A stretch of DNA of 34,177 nucleotides from Crocinitomicaceae bacterium (lineage in GTDB: Bacteria; Bacteroidota; Bacteroidia; Flavobacteriales_D; Parvicellaceae). Shown here piece after piece: positions 22,673-32,300 of this stretch. Positions within the stretch are counted from its first letter, which is position 1; each line of letters begins with the position of its first letter. Position numbers and translations under genes: made by a program. The stretch covers positions 1-34,177 of the forward strand of contig PAZE01000040.1 of the NCBI GenBank assembly GCA_002716065.1, given 5' to 3'. Under the pieces are notes generated by a model that saw only the letters and a list, made by a program, of their open reading frames with translations, did no database searches and was not told the origin of the DNA.

Positions 22673-24973
22673 ATGAAATTGAAATTAAATCTTATCATAG
22701 GTCTATTTTTTTTGATTGTATCTGCCTATGCTCAATCTGGTAAAATTAAAATTTCTGGCTCGGTTTTAGATTCACTCTCATCAGAGCTTTTATATGGTGT
22801 TAATATACTAATTGACGATACTATTGGAGTAATAACCGATTTTGATGGTAATTTTAGTTTGACAGTTCCGTCCAATAGTAAAAAAATGAGGGTGTCATAT
22901 GTTGGATACGGCACTAAAATCATCTTACTTGAAGAAGGTGTTAATCAACAATTAAATATTGTTTTAAAGGAATCTCACAATGAATTGGATGTAGTTGTAG
23001 TTTCTGCATCTAGATTTAAACAGAAATTAGAGGAGGTAACTGTTTCAGTAGATGTAATTAATGCTAGAATAATAGAAAGTAAAAATTGTGTTACCCTAAC
23101 AGACGTACTTAAAAATGCGCCAGGGGTTCAAATTACCGATGGTCAGCTCAATATTCGTGCTGGTAGTGGTTGGAGCTATGGTGCAGGAAGCAGAGTATTG
23201 GTTATGATAGATGATATGCCATTGCTTTCAGCTGATCAGGGAGAAGTTCTCTTTAATATGGTGCCATTAGAAAATGTTGAACAAGTAGAAATCATCAAAG
23301 GTGCTTCATCTGCATTATATGGATCTTCTGCATTAAATGGTATTGTTAATGTTCGATCTAAAATTCCTGGCTCTAAACCTGAAACACATATCAGTTATTT
23401 TCATGGTTTTTGGGATGCACCAAAAAATCCAAGTATTAAATGGTGGGGAGATAGTACTCGATGGAAAAGAGGATTAAATTTTACGCATTTAAGAAAAATT
23501 GGAAAATTAGATCTTTCCATTTCTGGGTCTCATTTTAATGATATGGGCTTTATTAAAGAAGGGGTAAATGAGCAAACACGATTCGTTCTTAATACAAGAT
23601 ACAATTTCAATAAAGTTACTATAGGTTTAAATGCCAATTACATGCATAGAAGTAATGGCCAATTTGTGATGTGGTCTTCAGATTCTACCGCATACACTCC
23701 ACTTGAAGGAACTATGCTTATTAATTTTGGTAGTAGATTTTACATCGACCCATCAATAGTATATCTTGGAGAATATTCAAAACATACCTTAAGAAGTAGA
23801 ATTCTTTCTAGAAATGTATATTATGATTATGAGGATTCTACATTGATTAAATCCTTGTTAACCTACAATGAATATCAGCATCAGTATAAGAAGAAAAATA
23901 CTTCTATTACTAGTGGTGTTGTGGCAACTACTTTTATGGGAGAAACCGGTTCTTATGCGGATAAACCTCTTCAAGGTGTTAACTACAGTTTTTATAGTCA
24001 ATATGATCAAAAATTTGGTGATTTTAATTTTTCAACTGGTGCTAGGTATGAAATATTTGACTTAGATACCATAAATATTTCTAGGCCAGTTTTTAGAGGT
24101 GGATTGAATTATGAATTGGTTGAGGGTTTAAATTTCAGAACCTCTTATGGACAAGGTTTCAGATTTCCTTCAATAACAGAGATGTTTATGCAAGGTGATA
24201 TTGGTCCAATTAATCTTTACAGAAATCCAAACCTTCAACCTGAATCTGGTTGGACTTCTGAGCTTGGTGTCAAAAAGGCATTCACTTTTTCTAATTGGAA
24301 AGGATACGTTGATTTAGTTGGTTTTGTAATGGAATACAACAATATGATGGAGTTCACATTTGGCGCTTGGGGAGACCCAGCAACCAATCAATTGGGGGGA
24401 TTAGGTTTTCGTTCAATTAATGTTGGAAAAACCAGAATTTCTGGTTTTGAGTTCACTTTTAATGGTGAGGGTTCTTTAAATGATAAATGGGGATTTGGTG
24501 TGCTTAGTGGGTTTAATTTATCTAATCCTGTTTCGGTTTATCCAGATTCAATTTTTGTGTATGATCGTAATAATATGGGTTATACTTTTAACAATACTAG
24601 TTCCGACACTACTGGACATTTTTTGAAATATAGGTCTAGGGCATCTGCTCGTTTAGATGTTGAGCTTTCGTATAAAAAAAGAGTGTCTATAGGTTTTTCT
24701 TATCAGTATAATTCTAAAATGAATAATATTGATGGTGTGTTTACATCAATCATTTTCAATTCACCCCTTGGTTATGACTTAGGGATTAACAACTCAATGG
24801 AGAAATACAATAAAGGCTATCACTTGGTTGACTTTAGAGTTCGTATAAAATTGTTGAAATCAACAACTTTGGCATTAATGGCAGAGAATTTATTTAATGA
24901 AGAGTACTTAATTCGACCGGCTAATTTTGGTTCTCCAAGAACTTTTATGGCTCAGCTAAAAGTTGATTTTTAG
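22673..24973 (+). CDS. TonB-dependent outer-membrane receptor with carboxypeptidase-regulatory-like domain
   Basis: A 766-residue protein. A signal peptide (MKLKLNLIIGLFFLIVSAYA) is followed by a carboxypeptidase D regulatory-like domain (~24-105, KISGSVLDSLSSELLYGVNI ... DFDGNFSLTVP ... VSYVGYGTK). The plug domain (~115-230) has VTLTDVLKNAPGVQI, NIRAGSG and VEQVEIIKGASSALYGSSAL, the standard plug signature. The rest is a 22-strand-type barrel with aromatic girdles, including FRTSYGQGFRFPSITEMF and the NPNLQPESGWTSELGVKK motif. It ends in a terminal Phe (AQLKVDF), as expected for BAM insertion. The plug/barrel resembles BtuB/FepA-type importers rather than SusC, and no SusD gene is present. 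The substrate (metal chelate, vitamin or peptide) is not determined. Confidence 0.92.
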   Translation: MKLKLNLIIGLFFLIVSAYAQSGKIKISGSVLDSLSSELLYGVNILIDDTIGVITDFDGNFSLTVPSNSKKMRVSYVGYGTKIILLEEGVNQQLNIVLKESHNELDVVVVSASRFKQKLEEVTVSVDVINARIIESKNCVTLTDVLKNAPGVQITDGQLNIRAGSGWSYGAGSRVLVMIDDMPLLSADQGEVLFNMVPLENVEQVEIIKGASSALYGSSALNGIVNVRSKIPGSKPETHISYFHGFWDAPKNPSIKWWGDSTRWKRGLNFTHLRKIGKLDLSISGSHFNDMGFIKEGVNEQTRFVLNTRYNFNKVTIGLNANYMHRSNGQFVMWSSDSTAYTPLEGTMLINFGSRFYIDPSIVYLGEYSKHTLRSRILSRNVYYDYEDSTLIKSLLTYNEYQHQYKKKNTSITSGVVATTFMGETGSYADKPLQGVNYSFYSQYDQKFGDFNFSTGARYEIFDLDTINISRPVFRGGLNYELVEGLNFRTSYGQGFRFPSITEMFMQGDIGPINLYRNPNLQPESGWTSELGVKKAFTFSNWKGYVDLVGFVMEYNNMMEFTFGAWGDPATNQLGGLGFRSINVGKTRISGFEFTFNGEGSLNDKWGFGVLSGFNLSNPVSVYPDSIFVYDRNNMGYTFNNTSSDTTGHFLKYRSRASARLDVELSYKKRVSIGFSYQYNSKMNNIDGVFTSIIFNSPLGYDLGINNSMEKYNKGYHLVDFRVRIKLLKSTTLALMAENLFNEEYLIRPANFGSPRTFMAQLKVDF

Positions 24974-24977
24974 CTTT

Positions 24978-26225
24978 TTAAATCCATTTTCCTTTTATCA
25001 TTACCCTTTCTATATTGTTTTCTCCAAAAGAATAGGGAATAAAGTTGTAAGAAGAAATGTCTTCAGTTACAATTAAGCTTGCTAGCTTTCCTTTTGTAAT
25101 GGACCCGGATTCGTTTTCAATTTCCATAGCTTTAGCACCCATGATTGTTGCCGCATTAATAGCCACTTCAGGTGTTATTTTCATGTTAATACATGCTAGT
25201 GAGACCACTAGATTCATGTTCCCGCATGGAGTTGAACCTGGGTTATAGTCACTTGCAAGAGCAAAAGGAACTTTGTTTTCAATTAATGTTTTCCCCTTAG
25301 CATAGGGAATGTTTATGAATAAAGAGCAAGAAGGTAGAAGGGTGGCGATAGTAGATGAATTTTTTAAAGCATCAATGTCTTTTTCGTTAAGCACTTCTAA
25401 GTGATCAACAGAAACTGCACCCATTTCAATAGCTTTTTGAATTGCTCCAATACTGTTAAATTGATTTACATGAACTTTTGGTTTTAAATTGTATTTGTTT
25501 CCTGCCTGAAGAATTTTTTCCATTTCAGCAACAGAGAAATAATTTTTCTCACAGAAAACATCTATGTAATCGGCTAGATTTTCAGAAGCAATAGCAGGAA
25601 GCATTTCATTGATAATTAGATCAATATATTGGCTCTTTTGCTGTTTGTATTTGGCTGGAAATGCATGTGCTCCTAAAAAGGTGGATTTAATTGGTAGGTT
25701 ATACTTTTCTTTTAAAGATGCAATTACTCGAAGCATTTTTAGCTCACTTTCTAGGGTTAATCCATAACCACTTTTAATTTCTATTGCTCCAGTTCCCATT
25801 TGCATTACTTTTTCTAATCTTCTACTAGAGCTTTCCAATAGGTCATTAAATGGAGTTTTTTCAAGTTTATTGGCAGAGTTTAAAATTCCGCCACCTCTTT
25901 TAGCAATATCTTCATAGCTAAGGCCATTTATTCGATCTACAAATTCTGTTTCTCTAGTTCCAGCAAATACAATATGTGTGTGTGAGTCATTCCAAACAGG
26001 AAGAATACTTTTTTTATTTTCTAGGTTAATATGGTGGTCATAATTTTGACTTTCTAGTTTCAGCGAAGACATCTCTCCAAAATCTTTAATTAAACCATTT
26101 TCAACAATTAAGTATGCCTTTTTTATACAATTGAGATTTTGTTGTAAATCAACATTAAAATTTGGTTGTAGAGTTTGTATACCAATAAGCTCTTTAATGT
26201 TGGTGATTATAGATGTTTCGTTCAT
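24978..26225 (-). CDS. hutI: Imidazolonepropionase
   Basis: A 415-residue amidohydrolase that hydrolyses 4-imidazolone-5-propionate to N-formimino-L-glutamate, step three of histidine breakdown in the cytoplasm. Family residues are all present: metal ligands His82 and His84 (NDSHTHIVFAG), His252 (KVHVNQF), catalytic His275 (VDHLE), and Asp326 (ALASDYNPGS). The substrate-binding stretches RGGGIL, KSGYGLTLE and GAHAFP, and the length of ~410, match HutI. No hutH, hutU or hutG lies within the window, so the pathway genes are dispersed here. The stop is 4 bp from that of the convergent TonB receptor gene. Confidence 0.96.
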   Translation of the reverse strand: MNETSIITNIKELIGIQTLQPNFNVDLQQNLNCIKKAYLIVENGLIKDFGEMSSLKLESQNYDHHINLENKKSILPVWNDSHTHIVFAGTRETEFVDRINGLSYEDIAKRGGGILNSANKLEKTPFNDLLESSSRRLEKVMQMGTGAIEIKSGYGLTLESELKMLRVIASLKEKYNLPIKSTFLGAHAFPAKYKQQKSQYIDLIINEMLPAIASENLADYIDVFCEKNYFSVAEMEKILQAGNKYNLKPKVHVNQFNSIGAIQKAIEMGAVSVDHLEVLNEKDIDALKNSSTIATLLPSCSLFINIPYAKGKTLIENKVPFALASDYNPGSTPCGNMNLVVSLACINMKITPEVAINAATIMGAKAMEIENESGSITKGKLASLIVTEDISSYNFIPYSFGENNIERVMIKGKWI

Positions 26226-26323
26226 TTATTTGGAAATTATTGACGAATTTATAAAACTATTTAAGCTATTCATCCAATATTCTTGGTATATGCTAGATAT
26301 ATTGTTAAATTGGTATAGTAATT

Positions 26324-26704
26324 ATGGAAGATATTCATTTAGAAAGAACATTAAAAACTCCTGAAGTACATTTTGTTTCATCCAAAGGTGAATTGGAAAT
26401 TGGAGGAATCTCTATTCCTGAAAATACTGTTGATTTTTATCATCCTCTAATTTACTGGATTACCCAATACTCTTCTGAGCCATTAGAGCTTACTAAAGTT
26501 GTTGTTAAGTTTGAGTATTTTAATACTAGTTCCTCTGTTGTGATATTAAATATTTTCAGAATGCTTTCAGAAATTAAGTCTAAAGTTAAGATTGATTGGT
26601 ATTATGAAAGTGATGATTCTGAGATGCAAGAGTTGGGTCAAGATTATCAAGCTATGCTTAAAGATGAACTTGAATTTGCTTTAATACCTATTGATTCTTT
26701 TTAA
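26324..26704 (+). CDS. SiaC-family (DUF1987) regulatory phosphoprotein
   Basis: A 126-residue protein matching DUF1987/SiaC over its length: LERTLKTPEVHF, ENTVDFYHPLIYWI, VVVKFEYFNTSSSVVILNIF, VKIDWYYESDDSEMQELGQDY. In Pseudomonas aeruginosa, SiaC is phosphorylated on Thr68 by the kinase SiaB, dephosphorylated by the PP2C phosphatase SiaA, and in its unphosphorylated form activates the diguanylate cyclase SiaD. Here the residue in the FNTSSS motif is also Thr68, so the phosphosite is kept. No siaB or GGDEF gene is visible. The gene lies 278 bp upstream of an operon that encodes a SpoIIE/PP2C phosphatase, a possible cognate partner. It is divergent from hutI. Confidence 0.88.
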   Translation: MEDIHLERTLKTPEVHFVSSKGELEIGGISIPENTVDFYHPLIYWITQYSSEPLELTKVVVKFEYFNTSSSVVILNIFRMLSEIKSKVKIDWYYESDDSEMQELGQDYQAMLKDELEFALIPIDSF

Positions 26705-26705
26705 T

Positions 26706-26999
26706 GATTCTTTCAATCTCAATAGCAAACTATTAACAACAACCTTCGTCTATAAGTATGATATGTTACCAATATATCAAAGCAGGAAATATGCTTTTCT
26801 AATTTAATAATATGGTAAATTGGGTTTTTATACTGATTATAGCACAAACCAGGATTTTATTTTAGGATTGAAGGTTAATGTTTCAAAGCAAATGTATATG
26901 ATTTATATTCACGGTTTTAAAACCGGATATTTTTACGACCGTAGTTATGGTTCAAATAAATTAATTTTAAGATTTATCTTTATTGAAGAAATTCAGTAA
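26706..26999 (+). pseudogene. Possible decayed outer-membrane barrel gene (PorP/SprF-like tail)
   Basis: This is the only spacer of notable size (278 bp). One frame reads through from 26706 to a TAA at 26997, interrupted only by tandem TAA TAA at 26805-26810. After the stops it gives 62 residues: YGKLGFYTDYSTNQDFILGL, then KVNVSKQMYMIYIHGFKTGY and FYDRSYGSNKLILRFIFIEE. The alternating aromatic pattern and the GYFYD-SYGSN-LILRF ending resemble the last strands of PorP/SprF-type outer-membrane proteins, which often sit just upstream of PD40-containing genes, as here. No start codon fits the whole frame, and its end overlaps the TTG start of the next gene. The family link is a visual judgement. 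Confidence 0.35.
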
Positions 27000-28353
27000 C
27001 ATAACCCTAGAGATTTTTAGTCTCTTTTTTTTAACTGTATTGGCTACTCCATATTTAGCACAAGATTATTCTATTGAGAAACTAGATCTTACAAAACTCA
27101 AAGAGAGTGTATGGGGGCCTTATTTATTCAATGGTTTTCTTTATTATTCCAGTGATACAAAATCAAAGTCTTACAAATCTTCTAAAAATAAAGATGGCAG
27201 TAATTTTCATGATATTCATAGAGTACAAATTGATAAATACCATATTAAATCAAAGCCTGAAAGGTTGCCAAAAAACATAAATACGATTACTACTGATGGT
27301 CCTGTTTCATTTGACACAAAAGAGTCTAGTTTATACTTTACTAGATCAATGGATATTGAAAAAGAGTATTCAAATTTGGGTATTTTTATTTCCAAACTAA
27401 CGAATGATACCTTTGCTAATCCGGTAAGTTTTGTATACAATAATATCACCTACAATGTTGGTCATCCGGCATTAAATGAAAAGGGTGATTTATTGGTTTT
27501 TGCAAGTGATATGCCTGGAGGATTTGGTAAATCTGATTTGTATTTTTGCAGTTTAGTTGATGGAAAGTGGTCAACACCTGTCTCACTTGGAGATTCCATT
27601 AATACTAGATTCAAAGAGTCTTTTCCTTTTTTGTATAAAAATCAGTTGTATTTTTCATCAGATAGAGACGGTGGAATTGGAGAGTTGGATATTTACAGGA
27701 GTTTTTATACAAACAATGGATGGTCATTTCCCGAATTATTAAATGCTCCTATTAACTCAGTAGCTAATGACTTTTCCATTTTTTTAACCAACGGATTGCA
27801 AGAAGGCTACATGTCTTCTGATAGAGGGGAAATGAAGAAAGATAAAATTCTTTTTTTTGAAAGGATAATTCCTAAACCTGAAAAATTTATTGAAGTTGAA
27901 CCTGTTTTTTGTTATGATTTTAAAGACGAGAAATTTACAGGCTTAAAAGATGTTACCTATGAGTGGGAGTTTGGTGATGGACAAAAAGCTTATGGAAATC
28001 ATGTGAATCATTGTTTTAATCGTATGGGGTCTTATAATGTTAGGTTGCACATTACCGATAATTATATAGATTTTACCTACAAAAATTTATATGTAGATAC
28101 GTTGAATATTACAACAGAAAATAATCGACCTTATGTTGTATGTGATGTTTTTGAGGACAAATATGATTTTTATGTTGATTTTTTTTCATGTAATATTAAG
28201 TATGATCATTTTTATTGGTTGATTGATGGCCTGATTTATGAAGATGAAAAAATTAGTTTGCCTAAAACTGTTAAACAAGTTAAGTATGTTACTTGGCAAT
28301 CTAATAAACCCCAACAGGCATTGGGAATAGTTAAAAAAGAGTTTAATCGATAG
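26983..28353 (+). CDS. Secreted PD40/PKD-domain protein
   Basis: A 456-residue protein starting at TTG (no ATG is available before the signal peptide MKKFSNITLEIFSLFFLTVL ATPYLAQ). Residues ~40-290 form a WD40-like PD40 propeller, with GPVSFDTKESSLYFTRS, GHPALNEKGDLLVFASDMPG and ESFPFLYKNQLYFSSDRDGG followed by DIYRS. A PKD domain starts near 326 (YEWEFGDGQKAYGNHVNHC ... GSYNVRLHITD). The tail has no OmpA domain, T9SS sorting domain or membrane anchor. The PD40 part resembles that of PorE-like proteins, but the TPR and peptidoglycan-binding parts are absent. It is the first of three genes with abutting junctions, so it is probably a periplasmic or surface component working with the transmembrane phosphatase at the end. 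Confidence 0.85.
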   Translation: MKKFSNITLEIFSLFFLTVLATPYLAQDYSIEKLDLTKLKESVWGPYLFNGFLYYSSDTKSKSYKSSKNKDGSNFHDIHRVQIDKYHIKSKPERLPKNINTITTDGPVSFDTKESSLYFTRSMDIEKEYSNLGIFISKLTNDTFANPVSFVYNNITYNVGHPALNEKGDLLVFASDMPGGFGKSDLYFCSLVDGKWSTPVSLGDSINTRFKESFPFLYKNQLYFSSDRDGGIGELDIYRSFYTNNGWSFPELLNAPINSVANDFSIFLTNGLQEGYMSSDRGEMKKDKILFFERIIPKPEKFIEVEPVFCYDFKDEKFTGLKDVTYEWEFGDGQKAYGNHVNHCFNRMGSYNVRLHITDNYIDFTYKNLYVDTLNITTENNRPYVVCDVFEDKYDFYVDFFSCNIKYDHFYWLIDGLIYEDEKISLPKTVKQVKYVTWQSNKPQQALGIVKKEFNR

Positions 28354-29337
28354 TTGAATTTGAAATTAATTTTAACAATAGCTTTTTGTTTTGTATTGAG
28401 TATAGTTTTCACTCAGCCTATTCCTGCTAATGAAGAGAATATACCTTTTCTAGTAACTTTTGGAAGTAGCGCAGATCCTTCTTTTGGTGATGATGATTAT
28501 TGTCAGACGTTCTTTTTTAGTATTCCAGAGGACTATAAAAAACCTTTTTATATTCGGATTTTTGATCCAGATGTAGGTGGATTACATGATGAATTAAATA
28601 AAACTTCTTCATCGGGATTTAATACAGTTACTAAGTTTAGTTTATATGGTGGTGCTGGATGTATTTCTGAGGATGACTCTAGGAATATTGACCCTGTTGG
28701 TAAGTATAAAAGTGGAAATTTAATTGTTTCTAAATCTTTTAGTTCCTCATCATCATATGATGGAAAGTGGATTAGTTTAGGTCCATTTAATCCTGCAGAA
28801 GGTGAATTAGAACAAAAGTACTATGGATATGTTTTTAAACTTATTGCTGAAGGGATTAAGGGAGATGATGGCAATCTTTATAAATATTTTTTAAGCTCTC
28901 AATACAATAAAAATGTTCCTATTGAAGGTGGGAATTCTTTCACTTTTGAGTATTCTTTCAGATTACCCAATCAGCCTTTAGAGGTTAGTCATATATACCC
29001 ATTTGTTAACGATAGGGTTGTTTCGGTAAAGCAATCTAATTTTGATTTGGATAACGGTGCTTTTATGAAGCTATTTTCTTCCGCAACTCTAGCGCATTCA
29101 CTTGATGTGTCAGGAGATAATGAGTTTGCTGAAAGTTTATATTATGTGAAAGATTTAGAGAAAGGAAAGTCGCTTGATATTCAGTTTATAGTTAAAAAAT
29201 CAAAAATAATTGCCAACAACAATTTAGTATTTTACATCACTAATCAATATGGTGAGTCGCTTCCGTTTTTTTCTATTCCCATTGGTGGGGTTCCTAAATA
29301 TCAACCCAATGTGTCTATTACCCCTAAATCAAATTAA
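28354..29337 (+). CDS. Secreted protein of unknown function in the propeller-phosphatase operon
   Basis: A 327-residue protein. The TTG start directly follows the TAG of the PD40/PKD gene (TAGTTG); a second TTG two codons later is an alternative. The signal peptide is MNLKLILTIAFCFVLSIVFT. The mature part is beta-rich, acidic and glycine/serine-rich, with two cysteines (50 and 103) that could pair, and motifs FYIRIFDPDVGGLHDE, GKYKSGNLIVSKSF, FKLIAEGIKGDDGN and LPFFSIPIGG. No family is recognised. The FDPDVGG and FSLYGGAGC segments look like loops of a jelly-roll or C2-type fold, but I cannot confirm that. Its place between a PD40/PKD protein and a propeller sensor suggests a role in signal input. 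Confidence 0.8.
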   Translation: MNLKLILTIAFCFVLSIVFTQPIPANEENIPFLVTFGSSADPSFGDDDYCQTFFFSIPEDYKKPFYIRIFDPDVGGLHDELNKTSSSGFNTVTKFSLYGGAGCISEDDSRNIDPVGKYKSGNLIVSKSFSSSSSYDGKWISLGPFNPAEGELEQKYYGYVFKLIAEGIKGDDGNLYKYFLSSQYNKNVPIEGGNSFTFEYSFRLPNQPLEVSHIYPFVNDRVVSVKQSNFDLDNGAFMKLFSSATLAHSLDVSGDNEFAESLYYVKDLEKGKSLDIQFIVKKSKIIANNNLVFYITNQYGESLPFFSIPIGGVPKYQPNVSITPKSN

Positions 29338-29339
29338 TT

Positions 29340-32300
29340 TTGAATGTTTTAAAATTTATATGTCTAGTAATTTCCCTGCTATTTTTTAGGACCAATTGCT
29401 ATTTTCAAGAATACAAGTTTCATCACATAGATCGAAAACAAGGTCTTAGTCACTCCTTTATTTATACGATAAATCAAGATGAAAATGGTTTGTTGTTTGT
29501 CGGAACTGGAGAGGGTGTAGGTGTTTACGATGGAAAGTCTTTTCAGATGTTTAATTCTAGAAACCGATTAGCAGAAGATTTTATTTCTAGTTCATTAAAA
29601 GACTCCAAAGGAAATATATGGTTTGGTCATAAACAAGGTGGAGCATCTATATACAGAAATAAATCATTTGATATTGTTCATTCTGGAGATGGAATTAACT
29701 CAATAGTTAAAGATATTGCTGAGGATTCTGAAGGTAGAATTTGGTTTGCTACTCAAAATAAAGGATTGTACTATGTTGATTCAAGTGGAAATTATGAATT
29801 CTTTTTAAATTCCTTTTCATCTCATTTAATTGAGTGTATTTATTTTAATGAAGATGATTACTTATTCATCGGTTCTGATCATGGATTGGAAGTGTATAAA
29901 TATTTTAATGATGAGAACATTATATCTAAAGTACAGGATATTTCTAATTTATCGAACTATGCAATTGTTGATTTTTTAAAAATTAATAAATCTCAGTATC
30001 TTATGGTCTCAAGAGATGGGAGTTTTTTTAAATTAAATCATATGGATGGGCTTTATTCAGTTAGCCCTATTTTAGTACGTAACCTTCCTGAAAATATAAT
30101 TGTAAAGGAACTTTTTTATAAGAATCGAAATTTATACGTGAGTACACTACATAATGGGCTATTGAATGTTTCACTCTCAGGAAAATCTAGGGTGGTTAAA
30201 AATTATAATTTTAAAAGTGGATTAAATACAAATGCAGTAAATACTTCTTTTATTGACCGAGAAGGTGTTCTTTGGGTAGGTACTTATGGTGAAGGTTTGG
30301 CATCCAAAGCAAATAATTATTTTTCATTTTATTTTAGAGATAAATTCGATCCAAAGGAGTACACTCATTTTGCAGTAAATGATGATTACATCTTTACCTC
30401 TATTGAATCGTCTATTTATCAATATCGAAAACACGACTTTAGTCTTATTAAAACCTTCGGATTGGCTCAACACCTACCCGATAATAAGATAGTTTCTTTT
30501 TTGTTTACTAAGGATAGTTCTTTAGTTGTTGGTACTCAAGAAAAAGGCTTGTTTATAAAGAAAAAGAATGCTGAATTTTTTACGAAAATATTTTTGTCAA
30601 GTGATCGTTTAAGTGATAACATTAAATGTATTAAAGAAATTGGACCCAAAATATGGGTTGGAACCTTAAATGGAGTATATAAAGTTGATAAGAAATCATT
30701 AGGAATAAGTTCTTATAACTTGTATAATGGTTTGTCCCACAATAATGTAGGTTACATTCATAATATCAATGATTCTGTTTATGTTGGAACCAAAAGTGCT
30801 TTTGTTACACAGTTTGTTGATAATAGGGTGAAAGATATTCAACTCTCTGAAAATTTAAATTTGGTAAACATAAATATGATTGACTCGGATAATGATGAGA
30901 ATTTATGGCTCTCATCTTACGATAATGGTGTGTTTTGTATTTCAAAAGATACCATTTTACAATACACCGTTAATCAGGGACTTTTATCAAATTATTGTTA
31001 TGGATTGGTGAACGATTCAAATAGTAACATTTGGGTTTCTCATAATGGTGGGCTTAGTAAGTATAACCCACAAAAAGATAGGTTCGAAAAATATGACGAT
31101 AAGCATGGCTTAAGTGTTAAATTTTCAAAAGCGGCTATTTCAGTTTGGGGAAATGAGCTTTGGTTTGGAACTGATAATGGAATTATTAGGTATGATGCCA
31201 AGGAAGAGTATTTAAATAAGGTTCCTCCAATTACATCTATATATCAAATTAAGATTAACGATAGTATTTATGATTTTAAAGAGCAAATAGTTCTTCCTTA
31301 TGCAGAATATGAAGTGGAAATCATTAACAGGGGACTGAGTTTGAGAAAACCTAAAGAAGTAACCTACAGTTATTTCCTTGATGGTTACGAGCAGAATTGG
31401 TCGGTAAAGTCTCTAACCAATAAGGTAAAGTATCCTAAGCTTGCTGATGGAAATTATCATTATCTAGTTAAGTCTTATAATTCCGATGGTGTGGAAGGTA
31501 ATTTGGTAGAGTTTTCTTTAGTTATTGATTTACCTTATTGGAAGAAAACCTGGTTTTATTTATTTTTTGTTTTGTTAGTTGTTCTTTTGGTTGTGGTTAT
31601 TATTAAGTTGAGAGAGAAAAATTTAATACAAATTCAGAAAAAATTAGAATTCAAACTTGATTTAGGAACAAAAGAAGTGGTTGCTCAAAAAGAAAAAATA
31701 GAATTAATTAATAAAGACCTTACCGATAGTATAAATTATGCTAAAAGAATACAATTGCAATTGCTTCCTGAAAAAGATGACTACAAGTCCATGTTGCCCA
31801 ATAGCTTTGTTTATTATAAACCCAAAGACATTGTAAGTGGAGACTTTTATTGGTTAAAAGATCTGGGAAAAGAAATTATTATTGTGTGTGCAGATTGTAC
31901 TGGCCATGGTGTTCCTGGTGGCTTTGTTAGTATGATAGGTTCAATTTTAATTCACGAAGCTATTGTTTTTCATAATCAAAGAGATCCTTCTTCCATATTA
32001 AGAGATGTAGATAGGAATATTAAAACTGTTCTTCATCAAAAAAATGATTACGAATCCAACAAGGATGGAATGGATTTGGCAGTGCTAAATATTAATAAAA
32101 AGACAGGGTTGATGAAATTTGCTGGTGCTGTTCGACCTTGTTATGTTTATAGGCAAGGTAAACAAACTATTTTGAAAGGAAATCGATTTTCTATCGGAGG
32201 ATTTTCTCTTTTGGAAAAGGTCTTTGATACTACTGAATTTCAGCTTCAAAAAGGCGATTATATTTATCTTTTTTCAGATGGATATGCTGATCAGTTTGGT

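Noticed and set aside
26131-26364. 77-codon plus-strand frame spanning the start of hutI and the spacer to siaC
   Set aside because: Overlaps the N-terminus of hutI antisense and the siaC start out of frame; the peptide has no recognisable features.
26805-26823. Starting the PD40 gene or a new gene at the ATG/TTG inside the siaC downstream spacer
   Set aside because: The PD40 signal peptide begins exactly at the TTG at 26983, and the spacer frame ends in its own stop at 26997-26999 in another frame.
26983-28353. Reading the PD40/PKD protein as a PorE-type OmpA-family T9SS component
   Set aside because: It has no TPR region and no C-terminal OmpA peptidoglycan-binding domain; only the PD40 part is similar.
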